DNA of 64,000 bases from Chryseobacterium jejuense (lineage in GTDB: Bacteria > Bacteroidota > Bacteroidia > Flavobacteriales > Weeksellaceae). Numbering within the stretch: position 1 is the first letter of the stretch; each line of letters starts with the position of its first letter. The position numbers were made by a program, and so were the translations under genes. Of the stretch, positions 45,377 to 53,176 are shown in pieces. The notes beneath the pieces are model-generated. The model did not search any database. It saw only the letters and a list, made by a program, of their open reading frames with translations, and was not told the origin of the DNA. Where the stretch lies: the NCBI RefSeq assembly GCF_017877355.1, contig NZ_JAGIPR010000007.1, forward strand, positions 1 through 64,000, given 5' to 3'.

Positions 45377-45410
45377 AGGCTGGAAGCTGGAAGAATGAAG
45401 CTGGAAGTAT
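45377..45410. repeat. CTGGAAG purine-rich repeat
   Basis: GGCTGGAAGCTGGAAG followed by a second GCTGGAAG, matching the tract after the LolA-like gene at 14486. Lies directly after the kinase stop codon. Confidence 0.5.
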
Positions 45411-45450
45411 AACGGCAAAAAATAAATGATAGTATTTAAATTCAATAGAA

Positions 45451-45590
45451 GAGACTGTCTAAAAAATGTCATTCTGAACGAAATAAAATGCAGTGAAGAA
45501 TCTCATGGATTTGATTACCAATAAGATTCTTCCTTCTTCAGAATGACAAAAGCCAAATTATTTGACTTTGCAAACATAGGAGACAGCCTC
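45451..45590. repeat. MITE-like element, copy B, with inverted ends
   Basis: Ends GAGACTGTCT and AGACAGCCTC form 10-bp inverted repeats with one mismatch. An inner perfect 12-bp pair is TGTCATTCTGAA/TTCAGAATGACA. About 140 bp, no coding capacity. The core GAAGAATCTC is shared with copies at 36942 and 50212. Confidence 0.6.
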
Positions 45591-45641
45591 GTTTCATATT
45601 TTTCTCAAATCCAATGGCCTTTAGCCCAAACTTATAATACT

Positions 45642-45712
45642 CTGTCGCAGATTTTACAAATTACGAAGATCTTATGCATAATCATCTGCTTTATCAGCTC
45701 AATCTGCGAGAG
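45642..45712. repeat. 71-bp inverted-repeat element (CTGTCGCAGATT ends)
   Basis: Terminal arms CTGTCGCAGATT (45642-45653) and AATCTGCGAGAG (45701-45712) pair with one mismatch. The inside is an imperfect hairpin. This type of GCAGATT-ended element is known as a dispersed repeat in Chryseobacterium-like genomes. Confidence 0.5.
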
Positions 45713-45775
45713 ATTATATTTTACTCAGATCTTAATTGGAACTTATTAGAGCCAATTTATCTGTATTATTAAGAT

Positions 45776-46216
45776 TTAAACCGGAGAAAATTCCATAGAG
45801 TAGGCATACTCATCTTCACCTACAATTTTAAAGCCTAAACTGGAATAAAGATGCTGTGCCTGATTGGTTTTTAAAACACTTAAAGAAGCTGTTTTTCCTG
45901 TTTCAGATGCCTCTTTCAAAATATCTGTAAGGATCATTCTTCCTAATCCTTTACCCTGCTGGGTGGGATCAATCTGAAGCTGCATTATATTAATATCCGA
46001 TTCAGCTCTGTCTAATTTCAAGAGCCCTATGGGAAGGTTGTCCATAAAAATAATATGAGCCTTATCAAACTGATCAAGAATCCGGTTAAGAGTCGTTTCC
46101 CGGTCTGTAGGAAGATTGGATGCTGCATAATGCGGAACCATTGTTTTGATCCTCAGATCAAGAAGATAATCAATGTCGTTTTCTGTAGCTTTCTGGTAGG
46201 TAAGTGGAGTTTTCAT
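45776..46216 (-). CDS. GNAT family N-acetyltransferase
   Basis: A 146-residue acetyltransferase with the acetyl-CoA-binding motif DPTQQGKGLGRMIL (about 88-101) and preceding strand NIMQLQI. Substrate cannot be deduced. Start MKTPLTYQKAT at 46216. Its start lies 71 bp after the stop of the hypothetical gene on the same strand, so co-transcription is possible. Confidence 0.85.
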   Translation of the reverse strand: MKTPLTYQKATENDIDYLLDLRIKTMVPHYAASNLPTDRETTLNRILDQFDKAHIIFMDNLPIGLLKLDRAESDINIMQLQIDPTQQGKGLGRMILTDILKEASETGKTASLSVLKTNQAQHLYSSLGFKIVGEDEYAYSMEFSPV

Positions 46217-46287
46217 ATTTTTTGAATTTGGATTTCAGACTATATTTTTGCTGTTGGGAGAAAGAATTAACCTGTTGAATGTAAAGT

Positions 46288-46836
46288 TTAATCAAATGTA
46301 ATATTTCTTTGGTGAAGATATACCTCATCAATACTTTCTTTTTCAAAATGATCCGGATAGATGGTGATTTTAATAAATTCTTCATCATGATAAAGACCTC
46401 CCAAAAATAATTCGTTCCCTATTATTTTTACTTGGATAGTAAGGGCATTGATAATGATTTCCTCATTTTTTAAAGTTTTAATATTAAAAATAAAAAGCCT
46501 CTGATAATGAGTGTCTTTATACTTAATGATGAGATAGTTTTCATAGAAATATAAAAGGCCATCCCGAAATAGTGGTTGCCCCAGAGTATTGATGGATGGT
46601 TTCCAGGTAATAACTTTCTTTTCCTTTAGCCTGATCCGAACCTCTTCTTTTCCTGCTTTATTACACTGCCACCATGCAATAACCCCATCATTATTGATCG
46701 CTATCTGATGTGGAGATACTGAATTTTCCATACCCGAATGATCTGTCCAGGTAATCTTTTGCTCACCGACTTCTGTTTTAATATTGTCAGTGAACAATTC
46801 TTCATCAATCAGGGTAAGGATTTCAGCCTGCGTCAT
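46288..46836 (-). CDS. Hypothetical cytosolic protein
   Basis: A 182-residue protein from ATG 46836 (MTQAEILTLIDEELFT), preferred over an upstream in-frame start because the upstream segment covers a tyrS-side hairpin. No family recognised. It is beta-rich with many Trp/Tyr residues and repeated strands (ITWTDHSG, GVIAWWQCN, YLIIKYKD), which suggests a small beta-propeller-like or immunity-protein-like fold. No signal peptide or membrane helix. Confidence 0.55.
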   Translation of the reverse strand: MTQAEILTLIDEELFTDNIKTEVGEQKITWTDHSGMENSVSPHQIAINNDGVIAWWQCNKAGKEEVRIRLKEKKVITWKPSINTLGQPLFRDGLLYFYENYLIIKYKDTHYQRLFIFNIKTLKNEEIIINALTIQVKIIGNELFLGGLYHDEEFIKITIYPDHFEKESIDEVYLHQRNITFD

Positions 46837-46895
46837 TATTTTTTGTTTCTTGGGGCGAAGATATTGATTTAATTGGAGCCAGGGAAGAGGAGAAA

Positions 46896-46919
46896 TGCCG
46901 GAAGCTTTGTTTTCCGGCA
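46896..46919. terminator. Hairpin at the end of tyrS
   Basis: Perfect 8-bp stem TGCCGGAA/TTCCGGCA 12 bp past the tyrS stop. The T tract is weak, so termination is likely but not strong. Confidence 0.5.
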
Positions 46920-46931
46920 CTCAATCTCTTT

Positions 46932-48131
46932 TTAGATCAGTTCAAAAAAGTTTCTTCTGCCAATCTTTATTTTGATTTCTTTTATCAGCTCTATTTCCTG
47001 ATCCGGATTTAGAATTTTAACAGAATTAATTTGAACACCACCGCTTTCAATAAGCCTTCTCACCGCAGATTTGCTGAGGTCATTTTTTAGTTGGTGACAA
47101 AGTTCAAGAACAGTCTTTTTTTGCTGAATAGAGTTTAAAGAACTGATGGAAACAGGTTCAAAACTTTTCTCATCAAAATTCTTATTCTGAAACTGGTTAT
47201 TGAAGAACTGCTCTGCATTTTCAGCTACTTCATCATCATGGTATTGACTGATAATATTTTTGGCAACTAGTTTTTTAATGTTCATCGGGTTTTCACCGTT
47301 TTCCATTTTTTCCTTTAAATTATTTTTCTGCTCTATTGAAAAATCTGTGGTAAAATCAATGAATTCTTCAATGAGAGCATCTGGAATAGACATTGTTTTT
47401 CCAAACATTTCATTCGGTTCATCCGTTAGTCCAATGATGTTGTTTAAAGATTTACTCATTTTTTCCTTTCCGTCAAGTCCTTTCAGTAAAGGCATACACA
47501 TGACAATTTGAGCGGGCATCTGATGAACTTCCTGTAATTGTCTTCCCATCGTACAGTTGAAAAGCTGATCGGTGCCTCCCATTTCGATATCACATTCAAT
47601 TTTTACAGAATCAAAGCCTTGGAGAATAGGGTATACCAGCTCATGCATGGCAATTGGAGTGTTTTCTGTAAATCGTTTATTAAAATCATTTCTATGCATC
47701 AGCTGGGCAACTGTAACTTTTGATAGCAGCTGAATAACCTCCGAGAAATTTAATGCATCAAGCCAATCAGAATTGAAAACAATCTTTGTTTTTTCAACAT
47801 CAATGATCTTCGAAAGCTGATTGATATAAGTTTGTGCATTATGCTGAACATCTTCAGCGCTTAAAGGTTTTCTGGCTTTGTTTTTCCCTGTAGGATCACC
47901 TATTCTTGCGGTAAAACTTCCCACCACAATAATAATCTGATGACCCAGATCCTGAAACTGTTTCAGTTTTTTAAGCACAACAGCATGTCCCAGATGTAAA
48001 TCGGGAGCAGTAGGATCAAAGCCTAGTTTAATAGAAAGTTTTCTGTTTTCTTCTTTAGCTTGTTTTAATTTCTCTTCCAATCCGTTTTCCGGAAGGATTA
48101 TAGAGACATTTTCTTGTAATGTATCAATCAT
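46932..48131 (-). CDS. tyrS: Tyrosine--tRNA ligase
   Basis: A 399-residue class I aminoacyl-tRNA synthetase with HLGH (HIGH motif; GFDPTAPDLHLGHAV) and KMSKS (KEKMSKSLNN), and a C-terminal S4-like RNA-binding domain (about 335-399, SKSAVRRLIESGGVQIN). It charges tRNA-Tyr. Start MIDTLQENVSI at 48131. A strong hairpin ends only 15-25 bp upstream (48146-48180). Confidence 0.95.
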   Translation of the reverse strand: MIDTLQENVSIILPENGLEEKLKQAKEENRKLSIKLGFDPTAPDLHLGHAVVLKKLKQFQDLGHQIIIVVGSFTARIGDPTGKNKARKPLSAEDVQHNAQTYINQLSKIIDVEKTKIVFNSDWLDALNFSEVIQLLSKVTVAQLMHRNDFNKRFTENTPIAMHELVYPILQGFDSVKIECDIEMGGTDQLFNCTMGRQLQEVHQMPAQIVMCMPLLKGLDGKEKMSKSLNNIIGLTDEPNEMFGKTMSIPDALIEEFIDFTTDFSIEQKNNLKEKMENGENPMNIKKLVAKNIISQYHDDEVAENAEQFFNNQFQNKNFDEKSFEPVSISSLNSIQQKKTVLELCHQLKNDLSKSAVRRLIESGGVQINSVKILNPDQEIELIKEIKIKIGRRNFFELI

Positions 48132-48145
48132 GTTGTAATAGTTTT

Positions 48146-48180
48146 AAAAGGAAAAAGCCCGGACAGGTACTGTCCGGGCT
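48146..48180 (-). terminator. Strong terminator just before tyrS
   Basis: Perfect 11-bp GC-rich stem AGCCCGGACAG/CTGTCCGGGCT (48156-48166 and 48170-48180). On the minus strand a TTTTTCCTTTT tract follows. It terminates the 31-codon gene upstream and lies just before the tyrS start codon. Confidence 0.8.
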
Positions 48181-48205
48181 CTATATGTTAAGTAGATTAT
48201 TTATT

Positions 48206-48301
48206 TTAGAATACAGATATAGAAAGTCTTCCCGAACAATAATTCGGAGTATAATATTCACTGAAGAATGGAAGACGCAATATGCTGTTTAAGTGTTTCA
48301 T
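48206..48301 (-). CDS. Small 31-residue peptide gene
   Basis: A 31-codon frame, MKHLNSILRLPFFSEYYTPN then YCSGRLSISVF, preceded by a TATATTTA promoter-like element (48310-48317) 8 bp upstream and followed at 26 bp by a strong terminator. The arrangement forms a complete mini-transcription unit. The peptide is hydrophobic with a positively charged start and one cysteine. Function unknown; possibilities are a signalling peptide or membrane peptide. Too short to be sure that it is translated. Confidence 0.4.
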   Translation of the reverse strand: MKHLNSILRLPFFSEYYTPNYCSGRLSISVF

Positions 48302-48347
48302 TGATATTGTAAATATAGCAGGATTTCCCTGAAGTTCCAATATTTAA

Positions 48348-48427
48348 ACCATTAAGATGTAGTGTAAGTGGTTATAACAAGATTTGTTTTTTTAGAAAAA
48401 ACTTAACCATTTACGAATCTTAATGGT
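48348..48427. repeat. 80-bp nested inverted repeat
   Basis: Outer arms ACCATTAAGAT (48348-48358) and ATCTTAATGGT (48417-48427) are perfect. Inner arms GTAAGTGGTTA/TTAACCATTTAC pair with a G-T. A similar ACCATTAAG palindrome lies at 62553. It resembles a non-coding dispersed hairpin repeat. Confidence 0.5.
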
Positions 48428-48521
48428 CTAAAATAATGGTTCAAAACAATTTTACTTGTCATTTCTTAAGCTAATTCTGTGCCACAATCTGTTAAATTGA
48501 CTTTATATGTTTTTTATCATG

Positions 48522-49013
48522 TTATAGGCGTTTTTCCATCTTATAATTGATGAAATCGATTCCTTTTACATTCACTATTTGTTCTTGGATGGCCTTGAAA
48601 TTCATCCTTTCAAAAAAAAGTTTTGCTGTTTTACTTACGTCTGCAGTTAAGATCTTTTGGTTTTGATCTAAGGCTTCTTTTTCAATAAGCTCGTAAAGCT
48701 TGGATGCAATTCCCTGATGTTGATAATCTTTGTGAACAAACAACAGGTCAATATAATTTCCTTGAGCAAGGGTACAGAAACCAACAATTTTATTTTCAGA
48801 TTCTGCAATGAAAACATATTGTTCATTCATTACATTTTGCCATCGTTCTTTATTCTCTGATCCGGATTTCCATGCCTCAAGCTGAGTTGTATTGTAATCC
48901 CGTTTGCAGATGGCTGTAATGGTATCCTGAAAAAGAATCAGCATTTCAGAAAGATCCTGTAAGTTTCCTTTTCTGATCCTGAACAACGGTTTATCAGATG
49001 TATTGCTGTTCAT
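48522..49013 (-). CDS. GNAT family N-acetyltransferase coupled to a TetR regulator
   Basis: A 163-residue acetyltransferase with the CoA motif HKDYQHQGIASKLYELI (about 105-121) and YIDLLFV before it. Its first 20 bp overlap the end of the TetR gene, so both are one translational unit, autoregulated by that TetR. Substrate unknown; genes of this kind may modify antibiotics or polyamines. Confidence 0.85.
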   Translation of the reverse strand: MNSNTSDKPLFRIRKGNLQDLSEMLILFQDTITAICKRDYNTTQLEAWKSGSENKERWQNVMNEQYVFIAESENKIVGFCTLAQGNYIDLLFVHKDYQHQGIASKLYELIEKEALDQNQKILTADVSKTAKLFFERMNFKAIQEQIVNVKGIDFINYKMEKRL

Positions 49014-49611
49014 AGAGCTTTTGTTGTTTTTTATTAAGTAAAGGATAAAAAAGATTCATCTGCAGAACGGTATAATGTTGAATGGCTGCCTTTTTATTGA
49101 GTTTTGAAATCAGTCTGTTGTGAGTAAGCCAATTGTCTGCAATAATGAAAATCTGTTCTGTAAGGCTATTTGTGATAAATTCCGGAATATCTTTTTCGAA
49201 AATATCGTTTTTCTGAAGATCTGAAAATATCAATTGAAATTCTTCTTTTCTGTTGAAATTAATGCCCTCATATTGAGTTTTCACTTCCGGGATTTTATTC
49301 AGAATATCTATAAAATTGATGAAAATAAATCGGTAAGAATAAAAGATTTCACACGTGGAAAAAGTGAGTGTATAAAGATCTTCCAGTGTCTTATTTTCTA
49401 TTTTCTTCATTTTGTTCAGCAGCTCATCCATTTTCAGGGTGAGTTCTGCAAAAAGGATCTTGGTAATATCCTCAGAATGCTTGAAATGATAATGAAGATT
49501 TCCCGGACTGATGGAAAGTTCACCCGCAATATGCCTTGTGGTAATATTGTTGTAACCCTTTTCATTAAAGAGCTCCAGTGCCTTCGCCAGAATTTTTTCC
49601 TTTGTGCTCAT
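48994..49611 (-). CDS. TetR/AcrR-family repressor
   Basis: A 205-residue regulator: HTH at about 10-50 (KALELFNEKGYNNITTRHIA ... SISPGNLHYHFK) and an all-helical ligand domain. The 24-bp perfect palindrome at 49659-49682 lies 48 bp upstream of its start, between it and a divergent two-gene operon, and is the natural operator. It probably controls both directions. Confidence 0.9.
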   Translation of the reverse strand: MSTKEKILAKALELFNEKGYNNITTRHIAGELSISPGNLHYHFKHSEDITKILFAELTLKMDELLNKMKKIENKTLEDLYTLTFSTCEIFYSYRFIFINFIDILNKIPEVKTQYEGINFNRKEEFQLIFSDLQKNDIFEKDIPEFITNSLTEQIFIIADNWLTHNRLISKLNKKAAIQHYTVLQMNLFYPLLNKKQQKLYEQQYI

Positions 49612-49658
49612 CTTTCAAAGATATGAATAATTAAGGCTGGTAATAAATCATATTTTTT

Positions 49659-49682
49659 AAATTAGAACAATTGTTCTAATTT
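49659..49682. promoter_or_regulatory. 24-bp perfect palindromic operator
   Basis: Arms AAATTAGAACAA and TTGTTCTAATTT are perfect inverted copies. It lies in the divergent gap between the TetR gene and the small membrane-gene pair, 3 bp upstream of a TATATTTG -7 element (49686-49693). This is the expected position for repressor binding. Confidence 0.75.
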
Positions 49683-49713
49683 GGGTATATTTGTAATATC
49701 AAATCTTATTACA

Positions 49714-49848
49714 ATGGAAGGAAAACAAAAGTTTGATTACGAGGCTGCTGGAAAGAGTGAAAAGAAAAATGAAACCGATATTCAGGATATTATGGCAAAA
49801 GTACTGCAGGTCATCATCGGGTTTATTATGGCTGTACTGCATATGTAA
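49714..49848 (+). CDS. Small 44-residue protein with one hydrophobic C-terminal segment
   Basis: Frame MEGKQKFDYEAAGKSEKKNE followed by TDIQDIMAKVLQVIIGFIMAVLHM. Charged N terminus, hydrophobic C-terminal helix. The stop TAA overlaps the ATG of the next gene (TAATG), the usual sign of translational coupling. It is preceded by a -7 element and TetR operator. No family recognised. Confidence 0.6.
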   Translation: MEGKQKFDYEAAGKSEKKNETDIQDIMAKVLQVIIGFIMAVLHM

Positions 49849-50210
49849 TGAAAAACAAGATTTCTTATTGGTTTTTGTTAGGCTTAGCTGCTTGGTTAGT
49901 TATTATCCTGCTGAGAAAGAATGGTATATTTATTCCTGTCATCAATAATTATTTTACTGATTTTATTACCATTCCGATGTACTGTTATCTGATAGGATAC
50001 ATCATGAATTCCCTGTTAGGATTTCGATGGAAACCTGATTTTAAATTTGTTCTTACTTCCGTTTTATATCTGTCTTTCCTGTTTGAAGTGCTTTGTCTCC
50101 AGTTATCTCCACTATTTACAGGAGATATTTTTGATGTTTTATCTTATTGTATCGGGGGAATGATCTATTACGTTTTTAATATCAGATCAATTTCTCATGC
50201 AAAAAAATAA
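49848..50210 (+). CDS. Small membrane protein controlled by the TetR repressor
   Basis: A 120-residue protein with four hydrophobic helices (LLGLAAWLVIILL, ITIPMYCYLIGYIMNSLL, VLTSVLYLSFLFEVL, FDVLSYCIGGMIYYVF). Related flavobacterial proteins are sometimes annotated as magnesium-citrate secondary transporters, which I cannot confirm from sequence. Its ATG overlaps the stop of the 44-residue gene. Likely a small envelope protein induced when the TetR ligand is present. Confidence 0.65.
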   Translation: MKNKISYWFLLGLAAWLVIILLRKNGIFIPVINNYFTDFITIPMYCYLIGYIMNSLLGFRWKPDFKFVLTSVLYLSFLFEVLCLQLSPLFTGDIFDVLSYCIGGMIYYVFNIRSISHAKK

Positions 50211-50211
50211 T

Positions 50212-50323
50212 AAGTCTTAAAATTCCAAAAAACGACTTTTGTCATTCTGAGAGCAGCGAAGAATCTCTAAAATCAAATAATTAATACTCTTCACTATACA
50301 TTCGTGGATTTTTAAGACTGCTT
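50212..50323. repeat. MITE-like element, copy C
   Basis: Ends AAGTCTTAAAA and TTTTTAAGACT are imperfect inverted repeats. Inside is the shared core TTTTGTCATTCTGAGAG ... GAAGAATCTC seen in copies at 36942 and 45451. It lies after the small membrane gene. Confidence 0.55.
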
Positions 50324-50330
50324 CTTATAA

Positions 50331-50376
50331 AAAGGCCGACAGAACTTTATTTAAAAAGAACTGCCGGCCGGGTTAT
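50331..50376 (-). terminator. Terminator left from a lost receptor gene
   Basis: Stem GGCCGACAG/CTGCCGGCC with one mismatch; on the minus strand a T run follows. It lies about 50 bp after the receptor relic. Confidence 0.6.
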
Positions 50377-50422
50377 TATTTTTATCCTGTTTTTTGTTTT
50401 ATAAGGTCATTATGGTGGAAAA

Positions 50423-50602
50423 TTAATTGTTACTAGCACCTGCTCTGTTAGATTCTTCAAACTTCACCTGCTTGGTAGCACCTTTCACATTATTATTTCC
50501 AAATTTTTATGTAAGAGAAAGGTGAACATTTCTTGTAATTTCCTTATACTGATAATCAATATTATAGTCCGGATAATATTCTTTTCCTTTTTCCTGGTTC
50601 AT
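50423..50602 (-). pseudogene. C-terminal relic of a TonB-dependent / outer-membrane beta-barrel protein
   Basis: The minus strand reads 60 codons: MNQEKGKEYYPDYNIDYQYK then EITRNVHLSLT, then an in-frame TAA (50507-50509), then KFGNNNVKGATKQVKFEESN to a final TAA. The pattern VHLSLT(Y)KFGNNNVKG is the typical last beta strand and short tail of Bacteroidetes outer-membrane receptors, with the strand tyrosine changed to a stop codon. Its terminator is still present. The rest of the gene is gone. Confidence 0.6.
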
Positions 50603-50700
50603 ATTTAGCTTTTAATACAAGACAATTATTTAGCGGAGAACATTACATAGGTTTGTGAAAAATCTTTTTTTATTTAAAAATATCTGAACATTCTTTTGGC

Positions 50701-50708
50701 TATTTTTG
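50701..50708 (+). promoter_or_regulatory. -7 element of the Crp-like gene
   Basis: TATTTTTG lies 26 bp before ATG 50735. Confidence 0.45.
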
Positions 50709-50734
50709 TATTCAACATAATAAGACCAACTTCA

Positions 50735-51310
50735 ATGCACGACAAGCTTTTACAATATATTCGTTCTGTCTATGATTTTTCACCAAAAGAAATTGAAATG
50801 GTTAAACAGTATTTTGAGCCTGTAGTTTTTTCAAAGAACACGGTGATTGAAGAATCCGGTAAGGTTCCCAATTATCTTTATTATATTGTTTCGGGATACC
50901 TCAGATTGTTTTATATGGATCAGAATGGAAATGAAGTGACTACACATATCAACTGTCCACCCGGATTTTTTACCTCTTATTCTCATTTTATCAACAGAAC
51001 CATCTCAGATCATAATGTAGAATGTATTACCGGGTGTGAACTTTTAAGAATTACCAAAGAAAATCTCGATCATCTGGTGAATGAAAGTCAGGCGATGAAA
51101 GATTTCAGTATTTCGGTATTTCAAGACTCTATTGCTTATAATGAAAACCGTTCCAGAGAATTGGCTGCTTTAAATGCCGAGGAACGGTATCTTAAGCTTT
51201 TAAAGGATTATCCAGAAATTATTCAGCATGTTCCTATTCAATATATCGCTTCCTTTCTGGGAATGAAACCGGAAAGTTTGAGCAGGATCAGGAGAAAAAT
51301 AATTAACTAA
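50735..51310 (+). CDS. Crp/Fnr-family regulator
   Basis: A 191-residue protein from ATG 50735 (MHDKLLQYIRS). The cyclic-nucleotide-binding beta roll is at about 20-130 (VIEESGKVPNYLYYIVSGYLRLFYMDQNGNEV). The C-terminal winged helix contains IQYIASFLGMKPESLSRIRR. Phosphate-binding residues of a cAMP pocket are not conserved, so the ligand is unknown. It is 59 bp before the SDR gene and probably controls it. Confidence 0.88.
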   Translation: MHDKLLQYIRSVYDFSPKEIEMVKQYFEPVVFSKNTVIEESGKVPNYLYYIVSGYLRLFYMDQNGNEVTTHINCPPGFFTSYSHFINRTISDHNVECITGCELLRITKENLDHLVNESQAMKDFSISVFQDSIAYNENRSRELAALNAEERYLKLLKDYPEIIQHVPIQYIASFLGMKPESLSRIRRKIIN

Positions 51311-51369
51311 CAAAAGTCAAGCGGATCCGAAACTAAGAGGCTGAACTTTGCTGCATTAAAATCAATGCA

Positions 51370-52389
51370 ATGACAAAGAATAATCTAAGCCTCGTTTCAG
51401 GAGCTAATGGACATCTGGGAAATAATTTAGTCAGATTTTTACTCAAACAGGGAATTCCGGTACGGGCAACGGTAAGGAATATCCATAATACAAAACCTTT
51501 TGAAGGACTGAACTGTGAGTTGATGCAAGCCGATATCACAGATAAAGCCTCTTTTGTAAGCGCTCTTCAGGGAGTGGAAACCTTTTATGCTGTGGGAGCT
51601 TCCTTTAAATTATGGGCCAAAGACCCTAAAAAGGAAATCTACGATGTTAATATCAAAGGAACTCGCAATACCATTGAAGCAGCGGCTGAAGCCGGAGTGA
51701 AAAGAATAGTCTACATAAGCTCTATTGCCGCTCTCAATTATACTCAATTACCTACAAAGGAAAGTAATGGTTACAATCCTGATCGCAGAGATATGTACTA
51801 TAATTCTAAAAACGATGGCGAAAGGCTGGCTTTTGAACTGGCTGCAAAACTTGGAGTAGAACTTGTTTCTGTGATGCCTTCAGCAATGATTGGGAGTGAA
51901 GCTTTTTTACCTTTGAATGTTTCCTACGGAGTATTGAAGCTTATTCTGAACAAACAAATTCCTGTAGATACAAAAATTACCCTGAATTGGGTAGATGTAA
52001 AAGACGTAGCAGAAGGATGTTATCTGGCAGCTCACAAAGGACGTTCAGGCGAACGTTATATTCTAGCGAATGAAAAATGTATGACGATTACGGATACAAC
52101 AATTTTGGCGAATAAATTATATCCGGATTTAAAGCTGAAAGTCCCAAATGCTGTTCCCAAAGGAATTCTTTATACCATTGCTGCCTTGATGGAATTTACA
52201 GCAAAAATGAGCAGAAAAGCTCCGGTACTGACAAGAAAAGATATCTCCATGTTTTCCGGATTGCAACAGGATTTTGATATTTCCAAAGCAAGAAACGAAT
52301 TGGGCTTTGCTCCTAAAAGCCCTGAACAGGCTGTAAAAGAGGCTCTTGATTATTTACGGACCAATCCTGAACTTTTGAAAGAAGTTTAG
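51370..52389 (+). CDS. NAD(P)-dependent epimerase / dihydroflavonol-reductase-like SDR
   Basis: A 339-residue extended short-chain dehydrogenase. Cofactor motif is SGANGHLGNNLVRFLL (GxxGxxG) and the active-site tyrosine and lysine are in MYYNSKNDGERLAFE (YxxxK). It likely reduces or epimerises a carbonyl substrate of unknown kind. Preceded by the Crp-like regulator and convergent with a hypothetical gene, stops only 2 bp apart. Confidence 0.88.
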   Translation: MTKNNLSLVSGANGHLGNNLVRFLLKQGIPVRATVRNIHNTKPFEGLNCELMQADITDKASFVSALQGVETFYAVGASFKLWAKDPKKEIYDVNIKGTRNTIEAAAEAGVKRIVYISSIAALNYTQLPTKESNGYNPDRRDMYYNSKNDGERLAFELAAKLGVELVSVMPSAMIGSEAFLPLNVSYGVLKLILNKQIPVDTKITLNWVDVKDVAEGCYLAAHKGRSGERYILANEKCMTITDTTILANKLYPDLKLKVPNAVPKGILYTIAALMEFTAKMSRKAPVLTRKDISMFSGLQQDFDISKARNELGFAPKSPEQAVKEALDYLRTNPELLKEV

Positions 52390-52391
52390 CA

Positions 52392-53006
52392 TTACAACTG
52401 GATAATAGAACCTTTATAAAATTTAGTCAGGTCATACAGATCGTTGAAATATTTTTGGAGGTCTGTATTGCTTTTATCATCAAGACTTTGAAGTTCAGAA
52501 TGATTTTCAGCTAATTCATATAATGGCTTATTATCCGGTTTCAGATAATCCGAAAGGATATTTTCTTTTCCTTGTTCTCTGCGGATAATTTCAGTAAGGA
52601 ATATTCCATAGATCAGAAATTGGTTAAAATTCTGAGCATTGACAATATAATTAAGGTTTTTCTGAGAAAGTTTTTCATATTCAGAAAGAATCTGTAGGAA
52701 GGTCTCAGTATGCATAGGCGATTGAATTTCGTAGAAAAGATCAATGCCGTTAATGAACAGTTGAGTTTTTATTTCTTCATGATCTGAAGGATAGGCTTTG
52801 TTGAACCATAAAAATATATTTAAAAGCTCTTCTCTGGTAAGCTCTTCCACTGAATCTTTTACTTTATCCTTGATGATTTCAAGACTGATTTTTCCGTCAG
52901 GCTGAAGAAACTTTTGAAAATTCTCTTCTTCACGACAAAGTTTATTGTACAAATTGATTTTGGCAATATTTGGGTTGGTTTTGATGAAATAAAGTTCTCC
53001 TGTCAT
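52392..53006 (-). CDS. Hypothetical cytosolic protein
   Basis: A 204-residue protein; no family recognised. It is mostly helical, acidic, with no signal peptide, starting MTGELYFIKTNPNIAKI. Its stop is 2 bp from the SDR stop. No further function can be argued. Confidence 0.5.
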   Translation of the reverse strand: MTGELYFIKTNPNIAKINLYNKLCREEENFQKFLQPDGKISLEIIKDKVKDSVEELTREELLNIFLWFNKAYPSDHEEIKTQLFINGIDLFYEIQSPMHTETFLQILSEYEKLSQKNLNYIVNAQNFNQFLIYGIFLTEIIRREQGKENILSDYLKPDNKPLYELAENHSELQSLDDKSNTDLQKYFNDLYDLTKFYKGSIIQL

Positions 53007-53176
53007 AACGAATTACCAAATATTTTATAAAAATGGTAATTAAAGATACAAAATATGCTGAAACACAAGTTAAAAAATAATATGCGATGAATGGGAGTGA
53101 GTAGGTTGTCTGAAAATAATTTTGCCCTCAAACCTATAAGTTTTTAATACTATTATCAAATAAGATCTCAAAAACC

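Larger units (their letters stand above)
45369..45775. other. Repeat-filled gap after the Ter cassette
   Basis: About 400 bp without a supported gene. It holds a purine CTGGAAG tract (45377-45410), a MITE-like element (45451-45590) and a short inverted-repeat element (45642-45712). A 68-codon frame through the latter two is considered spurious. Confidence 0.55.

Noticed and set aside
45543..45749. 68-codon plus-strand frame
   Set aside because: It runs through the MITE-like and 71-bp inverted-repeat elements, has no promoter or family match, and its composition is that of the repeats.
46170..46388. 72-codon minus-strand frame between the GNAT and the hypothetical gene
   Set aside because: It overlaps the start of the GNAT gene and the end of the hypothetical gene in another frame and has no supporting features.
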